A DNA stretch of 64,000 nt from positions 62,001 to 126,000 of the forward strand of contig JADJZA010000003.1 of assembly GCA_016719385.1 (NCBI GenBank). Direction: 5' to 3'. Shown piece by piece: positions 42,855 to 51,582 of this stretch. The notes beneath the pieces were generated by a model. The model worked only from the letters and a program-made list of their open reading frames with translations. It ran no database searches and had not been told where the DNA came from. Positions within the stretch are counted from its first letter, which is position 1. Each line of letters starts with the position of its first letter. Both the position numbers and the translations under genes were made by a program. Origin of the DNA: Candidatus Microthrix subdominans. GTDB taxonomy: Bacteria; Actinomycetota; Acidimicrobiia; Acidimicrobiales; Microtrichaceae.

Positions 42855-44612
42855 GTGACCGCCATCGCCACCACCAGCCCGACGGGCACGAACGCCGCCC
42901 TGCGAAACGCCGCCCCGCTTCTGATCGGCGTGGCCCTGCTGATGGTGGGCAACGGGCTCAGCTCAACCCTCCTCGGCACCCGGGCCGGACTGATCGGCTT
43001 CTCTCCGACCGTCATCGGCATCGTGTTGTCCGGCTACTACGTCGGGTTCGTGGTCGGCTCGATGACCACCCCCGGGGCGATCGAGCGGGTGGGGCACGTG
43101 CGGGTGTTCGCCGGCCTGGCCTCGTTGGGTTCGGGCGCACTGCTGATTCACCTGGTCACTCCGGACGCCGTCACGTGGTTTGCGCTCCGTGCCGTCTCGG
43201 GGCTGTGCATCGCCGGCCTGTATGTCGTGTCCGAGACCTGGCTGAACGGCGCAGCGACCAACGAGTCGCGTGGCACGTTGCTCGCTACCTACATGGCGGT
43301 GGTTGGCGCCGGGGTGTTTTCCGGGCAGATGCTCTACGCAGCGTCCGATCCCGCCGGGGTAGGCGCGTTCGTGATGGCATCGGTGCTGGTGTCATTGGCG
43401 GTAGTTCCCGTGTCGTTGGCCAGCTTCAAAGCCCCAGAGGCGCCGGAGCCGAGCCGCATGCCTTGGGGCCACCTCATCGAGGTAGCCCCGCTTGCCCCGG
43501 TTGGCGCGATCGCCTCGGGGTTTGTCGTCGCGGCCATGCTGAGCGGCGGGGTGGTGTACGCCGCCGAAGCGGGGCTGGACCGCCAGGCCACCGGTGCGTT
43601 CATCGGAGCCGCGCTCCTGGGTGGCGTGGCCCTTCAGGTGCCGTTGGGCCGATGGTCGGACCGGGTCGACCGCCGCTTGGTAATCGCCGTCGCGACGGCG
43701 GGTGGGGCCGCTGCGAGCCTGGCTGTGGCCGTAGTGGGGCCGACCCACCGGTTGATCATCATCGCCCTCACCACCGTGGCCGGCGGCGCCACCTTCTCGC
43801 TGTACTCCCTCACGCTGGCGCACGCTAACGACTACTTGGACGATCACCTCACCGTTGCCGCCGGCGCCCGCATGGTGCTGTTGCAGGGCGTCGGAGCGAT
43901 TGCCGGGCCGGTTGTCGGCGCGGCGTTGGTGGGCCGGGTGGGCCCGGGAGCACTGTTCGTCTCGATGGCCGTCGCCTACAGCACCGCCGGACTCTTCGCC
44001 GTCGCGCGGATGTTCATCCGCGCTGCGGCGCCGGAAGAGGACCGCGCCGACTTCTCGCCCGTCGCCGTCGGCGGGGCCACCGTGACCGGGTTCGAGGCCG
44101 ACCTCGACGACCTGTACCCGGCGACCGGCGGGACGATCGAGCACAACGACGGCGCAGTGGGTTACCAGGAGCGCGGCCCGTTCGATCGCGACGCGGTCGT
44201 CCTGTTGGGCACGCCCCCGGGCCGAGACGTCGAATGGCGCAACGTGTTGGCGGCGCTTGCGTTCGACGGCTTCCGGGCGATCACCGCCTGGACCGCAGAT
44301 GACTTCACGCGTGCGCTGACGACCGAGGACGTGTTTGCGCTGCTGCGGCACTTGGAGCTGCCGTGGGCCTCCTACGTCGGCGCCGGACGGAGCGCCCTGC
44401 TGGTAGCCAGGCTGACCGTCCAACACCCGGACCGCACGAACGGCGTCCTCACCATTGTCGAGTCCGGTGAGGCCCCGCCGGAAGCGACCGGCGGCCCGTC
44501 GGTCGACGATCACGTCGCCATACTGGGGGTCGACGATTCGCTGTGGGACAACCCCGAGGCACTGGCCGACCGCATCGCCGAGTCGTTCCGCTACCGGTCG
44601 GCCACCCGCTGA
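42855..44612 (+). CDS. MFS transporter (YcaD/UMF2-like) fused to a degenerate alpha/beta-hydrolase-like domain
   Basis: A 585-residue protein. Residues 1 to about 395 form a 12-helix MFS transporter (LSGYYVGFVVGSMTTPGAIERVGHVR in the first loop; PLGRWSDRVDRR in the middle). The remaining 180 residues are soluble and follow an alpha/beta-hydrolase pattern (VVLLGTPPGRDVEWRNVL; ASYVGAGRSALLVARLTVQHPDRTNG), but where the nucleophile Ser should be in G-x-S-x-G there is Gly, so it is probably catalytically dead. GTG at 42855, with CAGGAT ending 6 nt upstream. Transported substrate unknown. Confidence 0.78.
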   Translation: MTAIATTSPTGTNAALRNAAPLLIGVALLMVGNGLSSTLLGTRAGLIGFSPTVIGIVLSGYYVGFVVGSMTTPGAIERVGHVRVFAGLASLGSGALLIHLVTPDAVTWFALRAVSGLCIAGLYVVSETWLNGAATNESRGTLLATYMAVVGAGVFSGQMLYAASDPAGVGAFVMASVLVSLAVVPVSLASFKAPEAPEPSRMPWGHLIEVAPLAPVGAIASGFVVAAMLSGGVVYAAEAGLDRQATGAFIGAALLGGVALQVPLGRWSDRVDRRLVIAVATAGGAAASLAVAVVGPTHRLIIIALTTVAGGATFSLYSLTLAHANDYLDDHLTVAAGARMVLLQGVGAIAGPVVGAALVGRVGPGALFVSMAVAYSTAGLFAVARMFIRAAAPEEDRADFSPVAVGGATVTGFEADLDDLYPATGGTIEHNDGAVGYQERGPFDRDAVVLLGTPPGRDVEWRNVLAALAFDGFRAITAWTADDFTRALTTEDVFALLRHLELPWASYVGAGRSALLVARLTVQHPDRTNGVLTIVESGEAPPEATGGPSVDDHVAILGVDDSLWDNPEALADRIAESFRYRSATR

Positions 44613-44771
44613 GAGCGACCGCTGCCTCCGGCGGCGGCGGGCCGACAAATTCGCTCGCCCGACCCAGCGTGGTGGGGTAGATTCGCCCACGTGAAGTGAG
44701 CAGCGCAACGACCCATGCCCGGTTCCTCCGGGCCGATGCCCCTCCCGGTACCACTCGTCGAAAGCCGCTTC

Positions 44772-46451
44772 ATGCCTGTTCATCCCCCAATTCGCCATGT
44801 CACCCTCACGGCGCGCAACCTGTCGGCCGAACGTGGCGGCATCGCCGTGCTCGACGCGATCGATCTGAGCGTCTCGACCGGCGACCGCCTCGGCATCGTC
44901 GGACCCAACGGTGTGGGCAAATCAACGCTGCTCGCCGCACTGTCGGGCTCCTTGCGCCCCGACTCCGGCACCGTGACGCCGGCTCCGCCCAACGCCAGCA
45001 TCGCGCTGCTCGCCCAGGAACGGGAGCGCCGAACGGGCGAAACCGTACGGGCGATGCTGGCCCGGCGTTCGGGCACTGCCGAAGCCGAGGCGAGGTTTCA
45101 GGCGGCCACCGCCCTCCTCGCCGAGGGGAGGCCCGGCGCGGACGACGCCTACCAGGCGGCCTACGACCGTTGGATGGAGGTGGGCGCCGCAGACTTTCCG
45201 ACCCGCTGCGTGGAGACCTGGGCCAGGCTCGGCCACAGCGCAGCGCTCCTCGATCAGGCGACTTCGACGTTGTCGGGTGGCCAAGCCGGTCGGGCAGCGC
45301 TGGCGTCGATCCTGCTCACGCGCGCCGACGTTGTCCTGCTCGACGAACCGACCAACGACCTCGACTTCGATGGTTTGGACTTTCTTGAGGCCTACGTCGA
45401 AGGCAGCGACAGCGCCATCGTGATCGTCAGCCACGATCGCTCATTTCTGGAGCGGACGATCACCGGTGTGCTCGAACTGGACGAGCATGCCCACACCGGC
45501 TCGTATTTCGCCGGCGGATGGACCGGCTACCTGACCGAACGCGCCGTCGAGCGACGCCACGCCGAGCAGGCGTTTTCCACCTACGACTCCACCCGCGCCG
45601 ACCTGGTGCAGCGCGCCCAACGCACGCGCGACTGGGCCACCGACGGTGCCAGGCGCGCCGGGCGCAACCCCCGGGACGGCGACAAGTTCATCAAGGCCCA
45701 CAACCTGGCCCAGAGCGAGAAGTTGGCTGGGAAGGCGGCCCGGCTGGACCGGGCCCTTGAGCGTCTCGATGTCGTCGACAAGCCGTGGGAGGGCTGGGAC
45801 CTGCGGATGAACCTGACGTCGACCGCTCGCAGCGGCGACATGGTGGCCATGCTGAGCCACGCCACGATCCGTCGCGACGACTTCGTGCTTGGACCCGTTG
45901 ACCTCGAGATCTCCTGGGCCGAACGGGTGGCGATCGTGGGGCCCAACGGATCGGGCAAGACCACCCTGTTGAACGCGCTTCTCGGGCGGCTTCCGCTCGA
46001 ATCCGGCGAGTCCCGGCTGGGGCGGTCGGTCGTGGTCGGCGAGCTGAACCAGGCGCGCGATCAGTTCGGCGGCGACGACGACGAGGGGGAGACCAACAGC
46101 AGTAGCCCCGCCACGCTGCTCGACGGCTTCATCAATGCCTCGGGCCTGGCGATCTCCGAGGCTCGGTCGTTACTGGCCAAGTTTGACCTCGGTGCGGGCG
46201 ACGTCGAGCGACGCTCCGTCGAGCTATCGCCGGGTGAACGAACCAGGGCAGCGCTGGCGCTGTTGATGGCCCGACAGGTGAACTGCCTGGTGCTCGATGA
46301 GCCGACCAACCACTTGGACCTGCCCGCCATCGAACAGCTCGAGTCGGCGCTGGAGTCGTGGGATGGGACGCTGCTGCTGATCACGCACGACCGCCGGTTT
46401 CTGGAGGCGATCGAGATCACCCGCACCGTCGACCTCGCCGACCTGTCGTGA
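44772..46451 (+). CDS. ABC-F family ATP-binding protein
   Basis: A 559-residue protein with two ABC domains and no membrane part. The first has GPNGVGKST, LSGGQAGRAALA and VVLLDEPTNDLD; the second GPNGSGKTT, LSPGERTRAALALL and LVLDEPTNHLD. The linker (RTRDWATDGARRAGRNPRDGDKF) between them is the arm that reaches into the ribosomal exit-tunnel region. ABC-F proteins act on translation, and some give antibiotic resistance. ATG 44772 is used; an upstream ATG at 44715 would add 19 residues. Confidence 0.87.
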   Translation: MPVHPPIRHVTLTARNLSAERGGIAVLDAIDLSVSTGDRLGIVGPNGVGKSTLLAALSGSLRPDSGTVTPAPPNASIALLAQERERRTGETVRAMLARRSGTAEAEARFQAATALLAEGRPGADDAYQAAYDRWMEVGAADFPTRCVETWARLGHSAALLDQATSTLSGGQAGRAALASILLTRADVVLLDEPTNDLDFDGLDFLEAYVEGSDSAIVIVSHDRSFLERTITGVLELDEHAHTGSYFAGGWTGYLTERAVERRHAEQAFSTYDSTRADLVQRAQRTRDWATDGARRAGRNPRDGDKFIKAHNLAQSEKLAGKAARLDRALERLDVVDKPWEGWDLRMNLTSTARSGDMVAMLSHATIRRDDFVLGPVDLEISWAERVAIVGPNGSGKTTLLNALLGRLPLESGESRLGRSVVVGELNQARDQFGGDDDEGETNSSSPATLLDGFINASGLAISEARSLLAKFDLGAGDVERRSVELSPGERTRAALALLMARQVNCLVLDEPTNHLDLPAIEQLESALESWDGTLLLITHDRRFLEAIEITRTVDLADLS

Positions 46452-46483
46452 CGCGGGCCGCCCCGAGTGCCGTCGTGTCTCAT

Positions 46484-46512
46484 TTGGCAGACCTGAAAGT
46501 GATTCCTAATGT
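46484..46512 (+). promoter_or_regulatory. Promoter of lipoprotein gene 1
   Basis: TTGGCA (46484-46489), a 17-bp spacer and TAATGT (46507-46512). The same arrangement with 17-bp spacing occurs before both paralogues. Predicted transcript start is about 46519, giving a leader of about 90 nt. Confidence 0.7.
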
Positions 46513-46548
46513 CAGGCGCGCTGTGCGACGACCAAGAAGGTTGTTGTT

Positions 46549-46587
46549 CAACGATCACAGCGATCGTTGCGCAAGCGGGGCTTGCGC
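46549..46587 (+). promoter_or_regulatory. Leader with two adjacent hairpins, lipoprotein gene 1
   Basis: Hairpin 1: CAACGATC (46549-46556) pairs with GATCGTTG (46562-46569). Hairpin 2: GCGCAAG (46569-46575) pairs with CTTGCGC (46581-46587) around CGGGG. Related hairpins, with changed but still paired bases, lie in the leader of gene 3 and, degraded, of gene 2. They precede a conserved AGGGGGAA ribosome binding site. Confidence 0.6.
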
Positions 46588-46610
46588 ACCAGCACAACAA
46601 GGGGGAATAC

Positions 46611-47285
46611 ATGAACAAGCAAAGGCTTACTTCGACTCGAACCGGTATGGCGGTGACCGTTCTTGCGTTGCTCACACTGATTGCCGCAGCGTGTGCGCCG
46701 GCACCTACAGCGGCGACCGTTTTCTCCTCGGATGCGTTAGGTAGCATCCGTATCAACGTGACGGTGCCGGGCGACCCGGACGCCGATCCACCGACCCAGG
46801 ATCAGACGCTCCCCGTCGACATCCCGCTCACCGGCGTGGCATCGGGCACCTGGGACACGGGAGACACCGGCCAGTTCGATGTGGACCTGGCGCTCGACAG
46901 CGGCTCGTTCCCGCTTGACGTCCCGGGCATCGGCACCCTGACGATCACCTACAGCATCAACGACGTCGCAACCGGGTCGGGGAGCTTTGACCCACAAACG
47001 GGCATCGGCGGCTTTGGCACCAGCATCGTCTTCACCGTCGACTCGGTCGACCTTCTGGGCCCGATCCCTCCACCGTGCGACCTGGCATTCGGCATGTCGC
47101 TCAACGGAATGATCGACCCCGGCACCGGGATGCTCGGCGTGGGCCAGGACGGCTTTGCTGTCACGCCCCCTGCCGAGACGGACTGCGGTGGACTGGGTGG
47201 CATCTTCGGTGACCTGCTGGGCGGACCGGACAACTCGGTCACCCTCAGCTTCCAGGTTGGTCCGGTCCTGGAACCAGGGAGCTGA
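46611..47285 (+). CDS. Tandem paralogous lipoprotein 1
   Basis: A 224-residue predicted lipoprotein: signal peptide MNKQRLTSTRTGMAVTVLAL with lipobox IAAAC, then a 190-residue beta-rich domain. Conserved blocks shared with the two following genes include INVTVPGDPDADPPT, LPVDIPLTG, DPQTGIGGFGTSIVFTV, CDLAFGMSLNGMIDPGTGML and GLGGIFGDLLGGPDNSVTLSF. Two conserved cysteines after the lipobox (in PPCDL and TDCGG) may form a disulfide. No known family recognised. It has its own promoter, leader and 3' hairpins. Confidence 0.78.
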   Translation: MNKQRLTSTRTGMAVTVLALLTLIAAACAPAPTAATVFSSDALGSIRINVTVPGDPDADPPTQDQTLPVDIPLTGVASGTWDTGDTGQFDVDLALDSGSFPLDVPGIGTLTITYSINDVATGSGSFDPQTGIGGFGTSIVFTVDSVDLLGPIPPPCDLAFGMSLNGMIDPGTGMLGVGQDGFAVTPPAETDCGGLGGIFGDLLGGPDNSVTLSFQVGPVLEPGS

Positions 47286-47294
47286 TCCGAGGCC

Positions 47295-47371
47295 GTTCCA
47301 TCCGTTGTCGAATGGAACCAGGAAAACCACTGTCAAGAAGCGGCCCGGTCGATTCGTCGGCCGGGCCGCTT
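47295..47371 (+). terminator. Double 3' hairpin, lipoprotein gene 1
   Basis: A 7-bp hairpin (GTTCCAT with ATGGAAC, 47295-47318) followed by a strong 11-bp hairpin (AAGCGGCCCGG with its complement, 47338-47371). Gene 3 has the same pair with a compensating base change in the first stem, which supports a selected RNA structure acting as terminator or stabiliser. Confidence 0.72.
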
Positions 47372-47431
47372 CGTCATGGGGGCGACCCCTGTGCGAGTTC
47401 GGCCGTGTGCTTCGGCGGTCCGATCGGGCCG

Positions 47432-47460
47432 TTGACATTATTGAGGTCTCTTCCTACTGT
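47432..47460 (+). promoter_or_regulatory. Promoter of lipoprotein gene 2
   Basis: TTGACA (47432-47437), 17-bp spacer, TACTGT (47455-47460). The spacer ends TTCC, as in the other two promoters of the cluster. Confidence 0.72.
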
Positions 47461-47557
47461 CAGAGACGCTGCCCAGGGATCTCGATTGCTGCTTGACGAT
47501 CGGAGGGTTCGTTGAGCAAGCGGGGGCTTCCGTGACAGCCAAACAGGGGGAAATGGC

Positions 47558-48208
47558 ATGAGCAAGCGAAGGCTGACTTCGACGCGAAGCGGGATGGCAG
47601 TGGCCGTGCTGGCGGTGCTCACACTCGTCGCCACAGCGTGTTCACCGGCACCGCCTGCGACGTTCGACTCCGCCGTCACCATGAACATCCACATCGATGT
47701 GACGGTGCCCGGCAACCCAAACGCCAATCCACCGACCGCCGATCAGCCGCTCCACTTCGACATCCCGTTGGCCGGCCAGGCGGTGGGAAGCTGGAACGCG
47801 GGGGACACCGGCCAGCTCGATGTGAACCTGGCGATGGACGACGGCGCGTTCCCGATCGATGGCCCGGGCCTCCCAACCTTATGGTTCCATTACCGCATCG
47901 CCGACGCCGCAATCGGGACGGGGACCTTCGACCCGCAAACGGGCACCGGCGGCTTTGACACCAGCATCGTCTTCACCGTCACCGATCTCACCGCGTTGAG
48001 CGGCGTGATCCGACCGCCATGCGACCTGACCTACGATATGTCGCTCGTCGGCCAGATCGATCCGAATACCGGCATGCTGAACGCAAGCCAGAACGGCTTC
48101 GACGTCACGCCCCCGGGTCCGTCGGACTGCGGCGAACTCCAGAGGCTCGTCGCCCTACTGTTCGGCGCACCGGACAACTCGGTCACCGTCAGCTTCCTCG
48201 TCGGCTAA
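47558..48208 (+). CDS. Tandem paralogous lipoprotein 2
   Basis: A 216-residue paralogue and the most diverged of the three: signal MSKRRLTSTRSGMAVAVLAV with lipobox VATAC, then INVTVPG-type domain variants (IHIDVTVPGNPNANPPT, DPQTGTGGFDTSIVFTV, CDLTYDMSLVGQIDPNTGML). The GGIFGDLLGG loop has changed to RLVALLFGA. Both later cysteines are kept. The AGGGGGAAATGGC before the ATG matches the other genes. No 3' hairpin pair follows; the promoter of gene 3 lies 26 bp after its stop. Confidence 0.75.
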   Translation: MSKRRLTSTRSGMAVAVLAVLTLVATACSPAPPATFDSAVTMNIHIDVTVPGNPNANPPTADQPLHFDIPLAGQAVGSWNAGDTGQLDVNLAMDDGAFPIDGPGLPTLWFHYRIADAAIGTGTFDPQTGTGGFDTSIVFTVTDLTALSGVIRPPCDLTYDMSLVGQIDPNTGMLNASQNGFDVTPPGPSDCGELQRLVALLFGAPDNSVTVSFLVG

Positions 48209-48233
48209 TCCTCACCCTGGCCGATCGGGTCGC

Positions 48234-48262
48234 TTGACACCCAGTACCTCCATTCCTATGGT
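48234..48262 (+). promoter_or_regulatory. Promoter of lipoprotein gene 3
   Basis: TTGACA (48234-48239), 17-bp spacer ending ATTCC, and TATGGT (48257-48262). The best -35 match in the window. Confidence 0.75.
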
Positions 48263-48272
48263 CGCCCGTGCT

Positions 48273-48299
48273 GTCCAACGATCACACTGATCGTTGGAC
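48273..48299 (+). promoter_or_regulatory. Leader hairpin, lipoprotein gene 3
   Basis: GTCCAACGATCA and TGATCGTTGGAC form a perfect 12-bp stem with a 3-nt loop just after the predicted transcript start. A second imperfect copy (AACGGTCAGAGCGATCGTT) and a GCGAG/CTCGC stem follow, matching the two-hairpin leader of gene 1. Confidence 0.6.
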
Positions 48300-48360
48300 A
48301 ACGGTCAGAGCGATCGTTGTGCGAGCGGGATGTGCTCGCCGGCCCATCAGGGGAGACCAC

Positions 48361-49029
48361 ATGAAACAACGAAGGCTTACGTCCACGCGAACCGGCTTGG
48401 CGGTGACCGTACTGGCACTGTTGACGCTCATTGCCGCAGCGTGTGCACCGGCGCCGGCACCGGGGTTCGACTCCGCCGTTTCCGGGAATATCCACATCGA
48501 CGTAACGGTGCCGGGCGATCCGGACGCCGAGCCGCCGACCGCAGATGAGATCATTCCCGTCGACATCCCTGTCACCGGCCAGGCAACCGGCGCTTGGGAC
48601 CAAGCGGACACAGGCTTTTTCGACGTGGAACTTGCTCTCGACGGCGGTTCGTTCCCGCTGGAGGTCCCGGGCCTCGGAACCCTGACGGTCACCTACAGCA
48701 TCAACAACGTTGCCACCGGGTACGGTCAGTTCCAACCGCAAACGGGCATTGGCGGCTTTGACACGAGCATCGTCTTCACCGTCGACGAGGTCGACGCTCT
48801 GGGCCCGATCTCTCAACCGTGTGACCTGGAATTCGGCATGTCGCTCGGCGGACAGATCGACCCCGACACCGGAATGCTCGACGTGGGCCGGGACGGCTTT
48901 GGTGTCAACCCCCCTGCCGAGACGGACTGCGGTGGACTGGGTGGCATCTTCGGTGACCTGCTCGGAGGACCGGACAACTCGGTCAACCTCAGCTTCCTGG
49001 TCGGTACGATCTCAGAACCAGCCAGCTGA
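48361..49029 (+). CDS. Tandem paralogous lipoprotein 3
   Basis: A 222-residue paralogue very close to gene 1: signal MKQRRLTSTRTGLAVTVLAL, lipobox IAAAC, then IHIDVTVPGDPDAEPPT, IPVDIPVTG, QPQTGIGGFDTSIVFTVDEV, CDLEFGMSLGGQIDPDTGML and GLGGIFGDLLGGPDNSVNLSF. Transcribed from its own TTGACA/TATGGT promoter and ended by the same double hairpin as gene 1. Function unknown; surface location likely. Confidence 0.78.
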   Translation: MKQRRLTSTRTGLAVTVLALLTLIAAACAPAPAPGFDSAVSGNIHIDVTVPGDPDAEPPTADEIIPVDIPVTGQATGAWDQADTGFFDVELALDGGSFPLEVPGLGTLTVTYSINNVATGYGQFQPQTGIGGFDTSIVFTVDEVDALGPISQPCDLEFGMSLGGQIDPDTGMLDVGRDGFGVNPPAETDCGGLGGIFGDLLGGPDNSVNLSFLVGTISEPAS

Positions 49030-49038
49030 CCCAAGGCC

Positions 49039-49113
49039 GTTCCGTCCGTTGCCGAACGGAACGAGCAATCCAAGACCATGAAGCGGCCCGGTCGATTCGT
49101 CGGCCGGGCCGCT
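49039..49113 (+). terminator. Double 3' hairpin, lipoprotein gene 3
   Basis: GTTCCGT pairs with ACGGAAC (49039-49062) and AGCGGCCCGG pairs with CCGGGCCGCT (49082-49113). Compared with gene 1, an A-T pair in the first stem has become G-C on both sides. Confidence 0.72.
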
Positions 49114-49132
49114 CTGTCGTTGTGGATCCCCT

Positions 49133-50308
49133 CTACCCGGGGTCGGCGGTCAGGATGACGGTGGCGTCGGTGAAGTTCTCGGTGACCGCCGGGTCGAGCC
49201 CCACCGGCTCGGGGTCGATCCCCAGGCTGTAGCGCAGGAAGGCCACGCTGAAGTGATCGATCGCCTCGAACGCCTTGGCGGGGTCGAGCTGATCGTCCTC
49301 GCAGCCGTCGGAGGCCAGAGCCAGCAGGTTGTCGGGCAGGTCCAAGCCGATCTCGCCGACCAGCCCGACCAACCCGCCCTGGTCCTTCCCGATCAGGCAG
49401 ATGTCGGAGAACACCAGGTGCCCCGCACCTTCGATCTTCACCAAGTATTTGGGCGGCCGCATTCCGTCGTACACCTCTTCACTGGCGGTGAACGGGATGA
49501 TGTTGTCCTTGGTGCCGGCCATCACCATGCCCGGGACGTCGGGCACCGGCGGTGGCGCTTCACCGTCCTCAGTGCGGTTGCCGATCGAGTAGGCGATGAA
49601 TGCCTTCACGCGCGGCTCGGCGCTCGCCTCACGGTAGGCGGCGCCCGCGCCCGCCGAGTGGCCGGCCACGGTCACCATGTCCTCGTCGAGCAGGCCGGTG
49701 AGGGGCGAGTCCTTCAGCGCCAGCGCTGCATCGAGTGAGGCGGACAGCACCTCGGGATCCTCCCGCTCTGCAACCCCCTCGGCCGCCGTCCCCAGCTGTC
49801 CGCCCAGGCTGCGCTCGACGTGGTCGGGTGCAACGACGACAAAGCCCCAGGACGCCAGGTGGGTGACCAGGTCGGCGGACTGCTCGGGAAAGCCGGCGAA
49901 GCCGTGGCTGAACAGCACGACCGGATAGGGGCCGTCTGCGCCGGCATCGGCGTCGGGGTGGGCGGCGATCTCATACAGGGGGCGCTTGTCGGCGGGGATC
50001 TGGGCCTGCAGCCCTGGGTTGAGCAGCCCGGCGAGGTCAAATGACTCGAGCGGCAGGTCGGTGGCGCTGTCGGCGGCCGGGTACCAGGCCTGCACTCGGC
50101 GGCCGTCGTCCAGCTTGAATGCGATGGTACCCACCTCGTTCGGACCACGCTCGGCGTAGGCCGCGTCGGCGCCAACGTCCGCTGCGCTGGTCGTCGAAGC
50201 CGCTTCCCCGGAGTTCGCGCTGTCTGGCGCCGCCTCGTCCGAGTCGGAACACCCGGCGACAACCATCAGCAGAGCGACGAACGGAACGAACCACTTGGTT
50301 GGGCGCAT
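49133..50308 (-). CDS. Lipoprotein alpha/beta-hydrolase (platelet-activating-factor acetylhydrolase/chlorophyllase-like)
   Basis: A 391-residue secreted lipoprotein: lipobox VVAGC at about residue 20, acidic linker, then a hydrolase with VVLFSHGFAGFPEQSADLVTHLASWGFVVVAPDH (oxyanion region), nucleophile elbow VAGHSAGAGAAY, an Asp in AGTKDNIIPF, and the His in IEGAGHLVFSD. The layout fits PAF-acetylhydrolase-like esterases and lipases. Start at MRPTKWF (50308). The last 20 bp before its stop abut the 3' hairpins of lipoprotein 3 (convergent). Confidence 0.82.
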   Translation of the reverse strand: MRPTKWFVPFVALLMVVAGCSDSDEAAPDSANSGEAASTTSAADVGADAAYAERGPNEVGTIAFKLDDGRRVQAWYPAADSATDLPLESFDLAGLLNPGLQAQIPADKRPLYEIAAHPDADAGADGPYPVVLFSHGFAGFPEQSADLVTHLASWGFVVVAPDHVERSLGGQLGTAAEGVAEREDPEVLSASLDAALALKDSPLTGLLDEDMVTVAGHSAGAGAAYREASAEPRVKAFIAYSIGNRTEDGEAPPPVPDVPGMVMAGTKDNIIPFTASEEVYDGMRPPKYLVKIEGAGHLVFSDICLIGKDQGGLVGLVGEIGLDLPDNLLALASDGCEDDQLDPAKAFEAIDHFSVAFLRYSLGIDPEPVGLDPAVTENFTDATVILTADPG

Positions 50309-50465
50309 TGCCGCAGGGTAACCAGCGAACGCCGCACGGTGCTCGACCGGCGCGTGGCTACCCGGGCGATCGAGATCGTTAGAGTCTCCTCGTCGCGTTG
50401 CCGTCGGCCAGAGCCAGATCGACCTCCGGCTCCCCACTCATTCCCCCACCTGCCGAGGAGGCCCT

Positions 50466-51551
50466 GTGTTCCTCGCCCTACGAGACCTGAAGTTTGCCCG
50501 GGGCCGCTTCGCCTTGGTCGGCCTGGTGATCGGGTTGGTCGCTTTGATGGCCACGCTGCTGTCCGGCCTGGCCAACGGGCTGGTCGACGACGGCATCTCC
50601 GGGTTGCGAGCGCTGCCCCTGACGCACCTGGCCTTCCAGCCCGGTGCGGACAGCACGTTCAGTCGCTCGACCCTGACCGATGTAAACGTCGAGCCGTACG
50701 AGAAGCTCGACGGCGTGGAGGCATCGGCGCTGGGCGTGTCGTTCTTCAACGCCAAGCGCGCCAACGGCTCGACGATCGACATGGCACTGTTTGGCATCCC
50801 GGAGGACAGCTTTCTTGCACCCCGGGGTGAAGCCCGACAGGCGCTTGCGGGACGACCCGGTCTGGTGCTCAGCGACGAGTTCCAAACCGACGGCATCAAG
50901 GTGGGCGACCTGCTGACCGTCGTCGGCATCGACGAGGAACTGCCGGTGCTCGGGTTCACCTACTCCGGGTCGTACGGGCACGTGCCGATCGCCTTTACGT
51001 CGCTCGAGACCTGGCAGGACCTGCTGTACGGCGACAACGCCAAAGGTCGCTTCTCCGCCATCGCCCTGAAGGCCGACGACGGGACCAACTTTGCCGCCGC
51101 CGAGCAGGCATCGGACACCGAGGCGGAGACCAAGGACGCCGCCTACGCCGGCTCTCCCGGCTACACCGGTGAAACGTCCACGATGAGCCTGATCCAGAAC
51201 TTCCTGTTGGTGATCTCGGCCCTGATCGTTGGGGCGTTCTTCACGGTATGGACCGTGCAGCGGGCCTCCCAGATCGCGCTGCTCAGGGCACTGGGTGCCT
51301 CCAGGTCCTACGTGCTGCGCGACGCCCTCGGGCAGATGGCGATCGTCTTGGTGTCCACTGCGATGCTCGGGTCGCTCCTGGCGGTCGCCATCGGCTCGCT
51401 CGTCAGCACCAACGCCCCGTTCCGGCTGGCAGCCGGCCCCATCCTTTCCACGATCGGCCTGCTCATCCTCTTCGGCATGATCGGCTGTCTGATCGCCGTC
51501 AGACGGATCACCTCGGTCGACCCGATCATGGCGTTGCGGAGCCAGCCGTGA
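50466..51551 (+). CDS. ABC transporter permease (FtsX/MacB type)
   Basis: A 361-residue permease: one N-terminal helix (FALVGLVIGLVALMATLLSGLANG), a large extracytoplasmic domain, and three C-terminal helices (LIQNFLLVISALIVGAFFTVWTV, then two more), ending in a cytoplasmic SVDPIMALR motif that touches the ATPase. The GTG start has a CGAGGAGG ribosome binding site. Forms an operon with the ATPase 31 bp downstream. MacB-type exporters move lipoproteins, peptides or toxins or act mechanically on the envelope; the neighbouring lipoproteins are possible clients. Confidence 0.87.
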   Translation: MFLALRDLKFARGRFALVGLVIGLVALMATLLSGLANGLVDDGISGLRALPLTHLAFQPGADSTFSRSTLTDVNVEPYEKLDGVEASALGVSFFNAKRANGSTIDMALFGIPEDSFLAPRGEARQALAGRPGLVLSDEFQTDGIKVGDLLTVVGIDEELPVLGFTYSGSYGHVPIAFTSLETWQDLLYGDNAKGRFSAIALKADDGTNFAAAEQASDTEAETKDAAYAGSPGYTGETSTMSLIQNFLLVISALIVGAFFTVWTVQRASQIALLRALGASRSYVLRDALGQMAIVLVSTAMLGSLLAVAIGSLVSTNAPFRLAAGPILSTIGLLILFGMIGCLIAVRRITSVDPIMALRSQP

Positions 51552-51582
51552 ATCGCGCCCGCCACCACGAAGGACGGATGGC

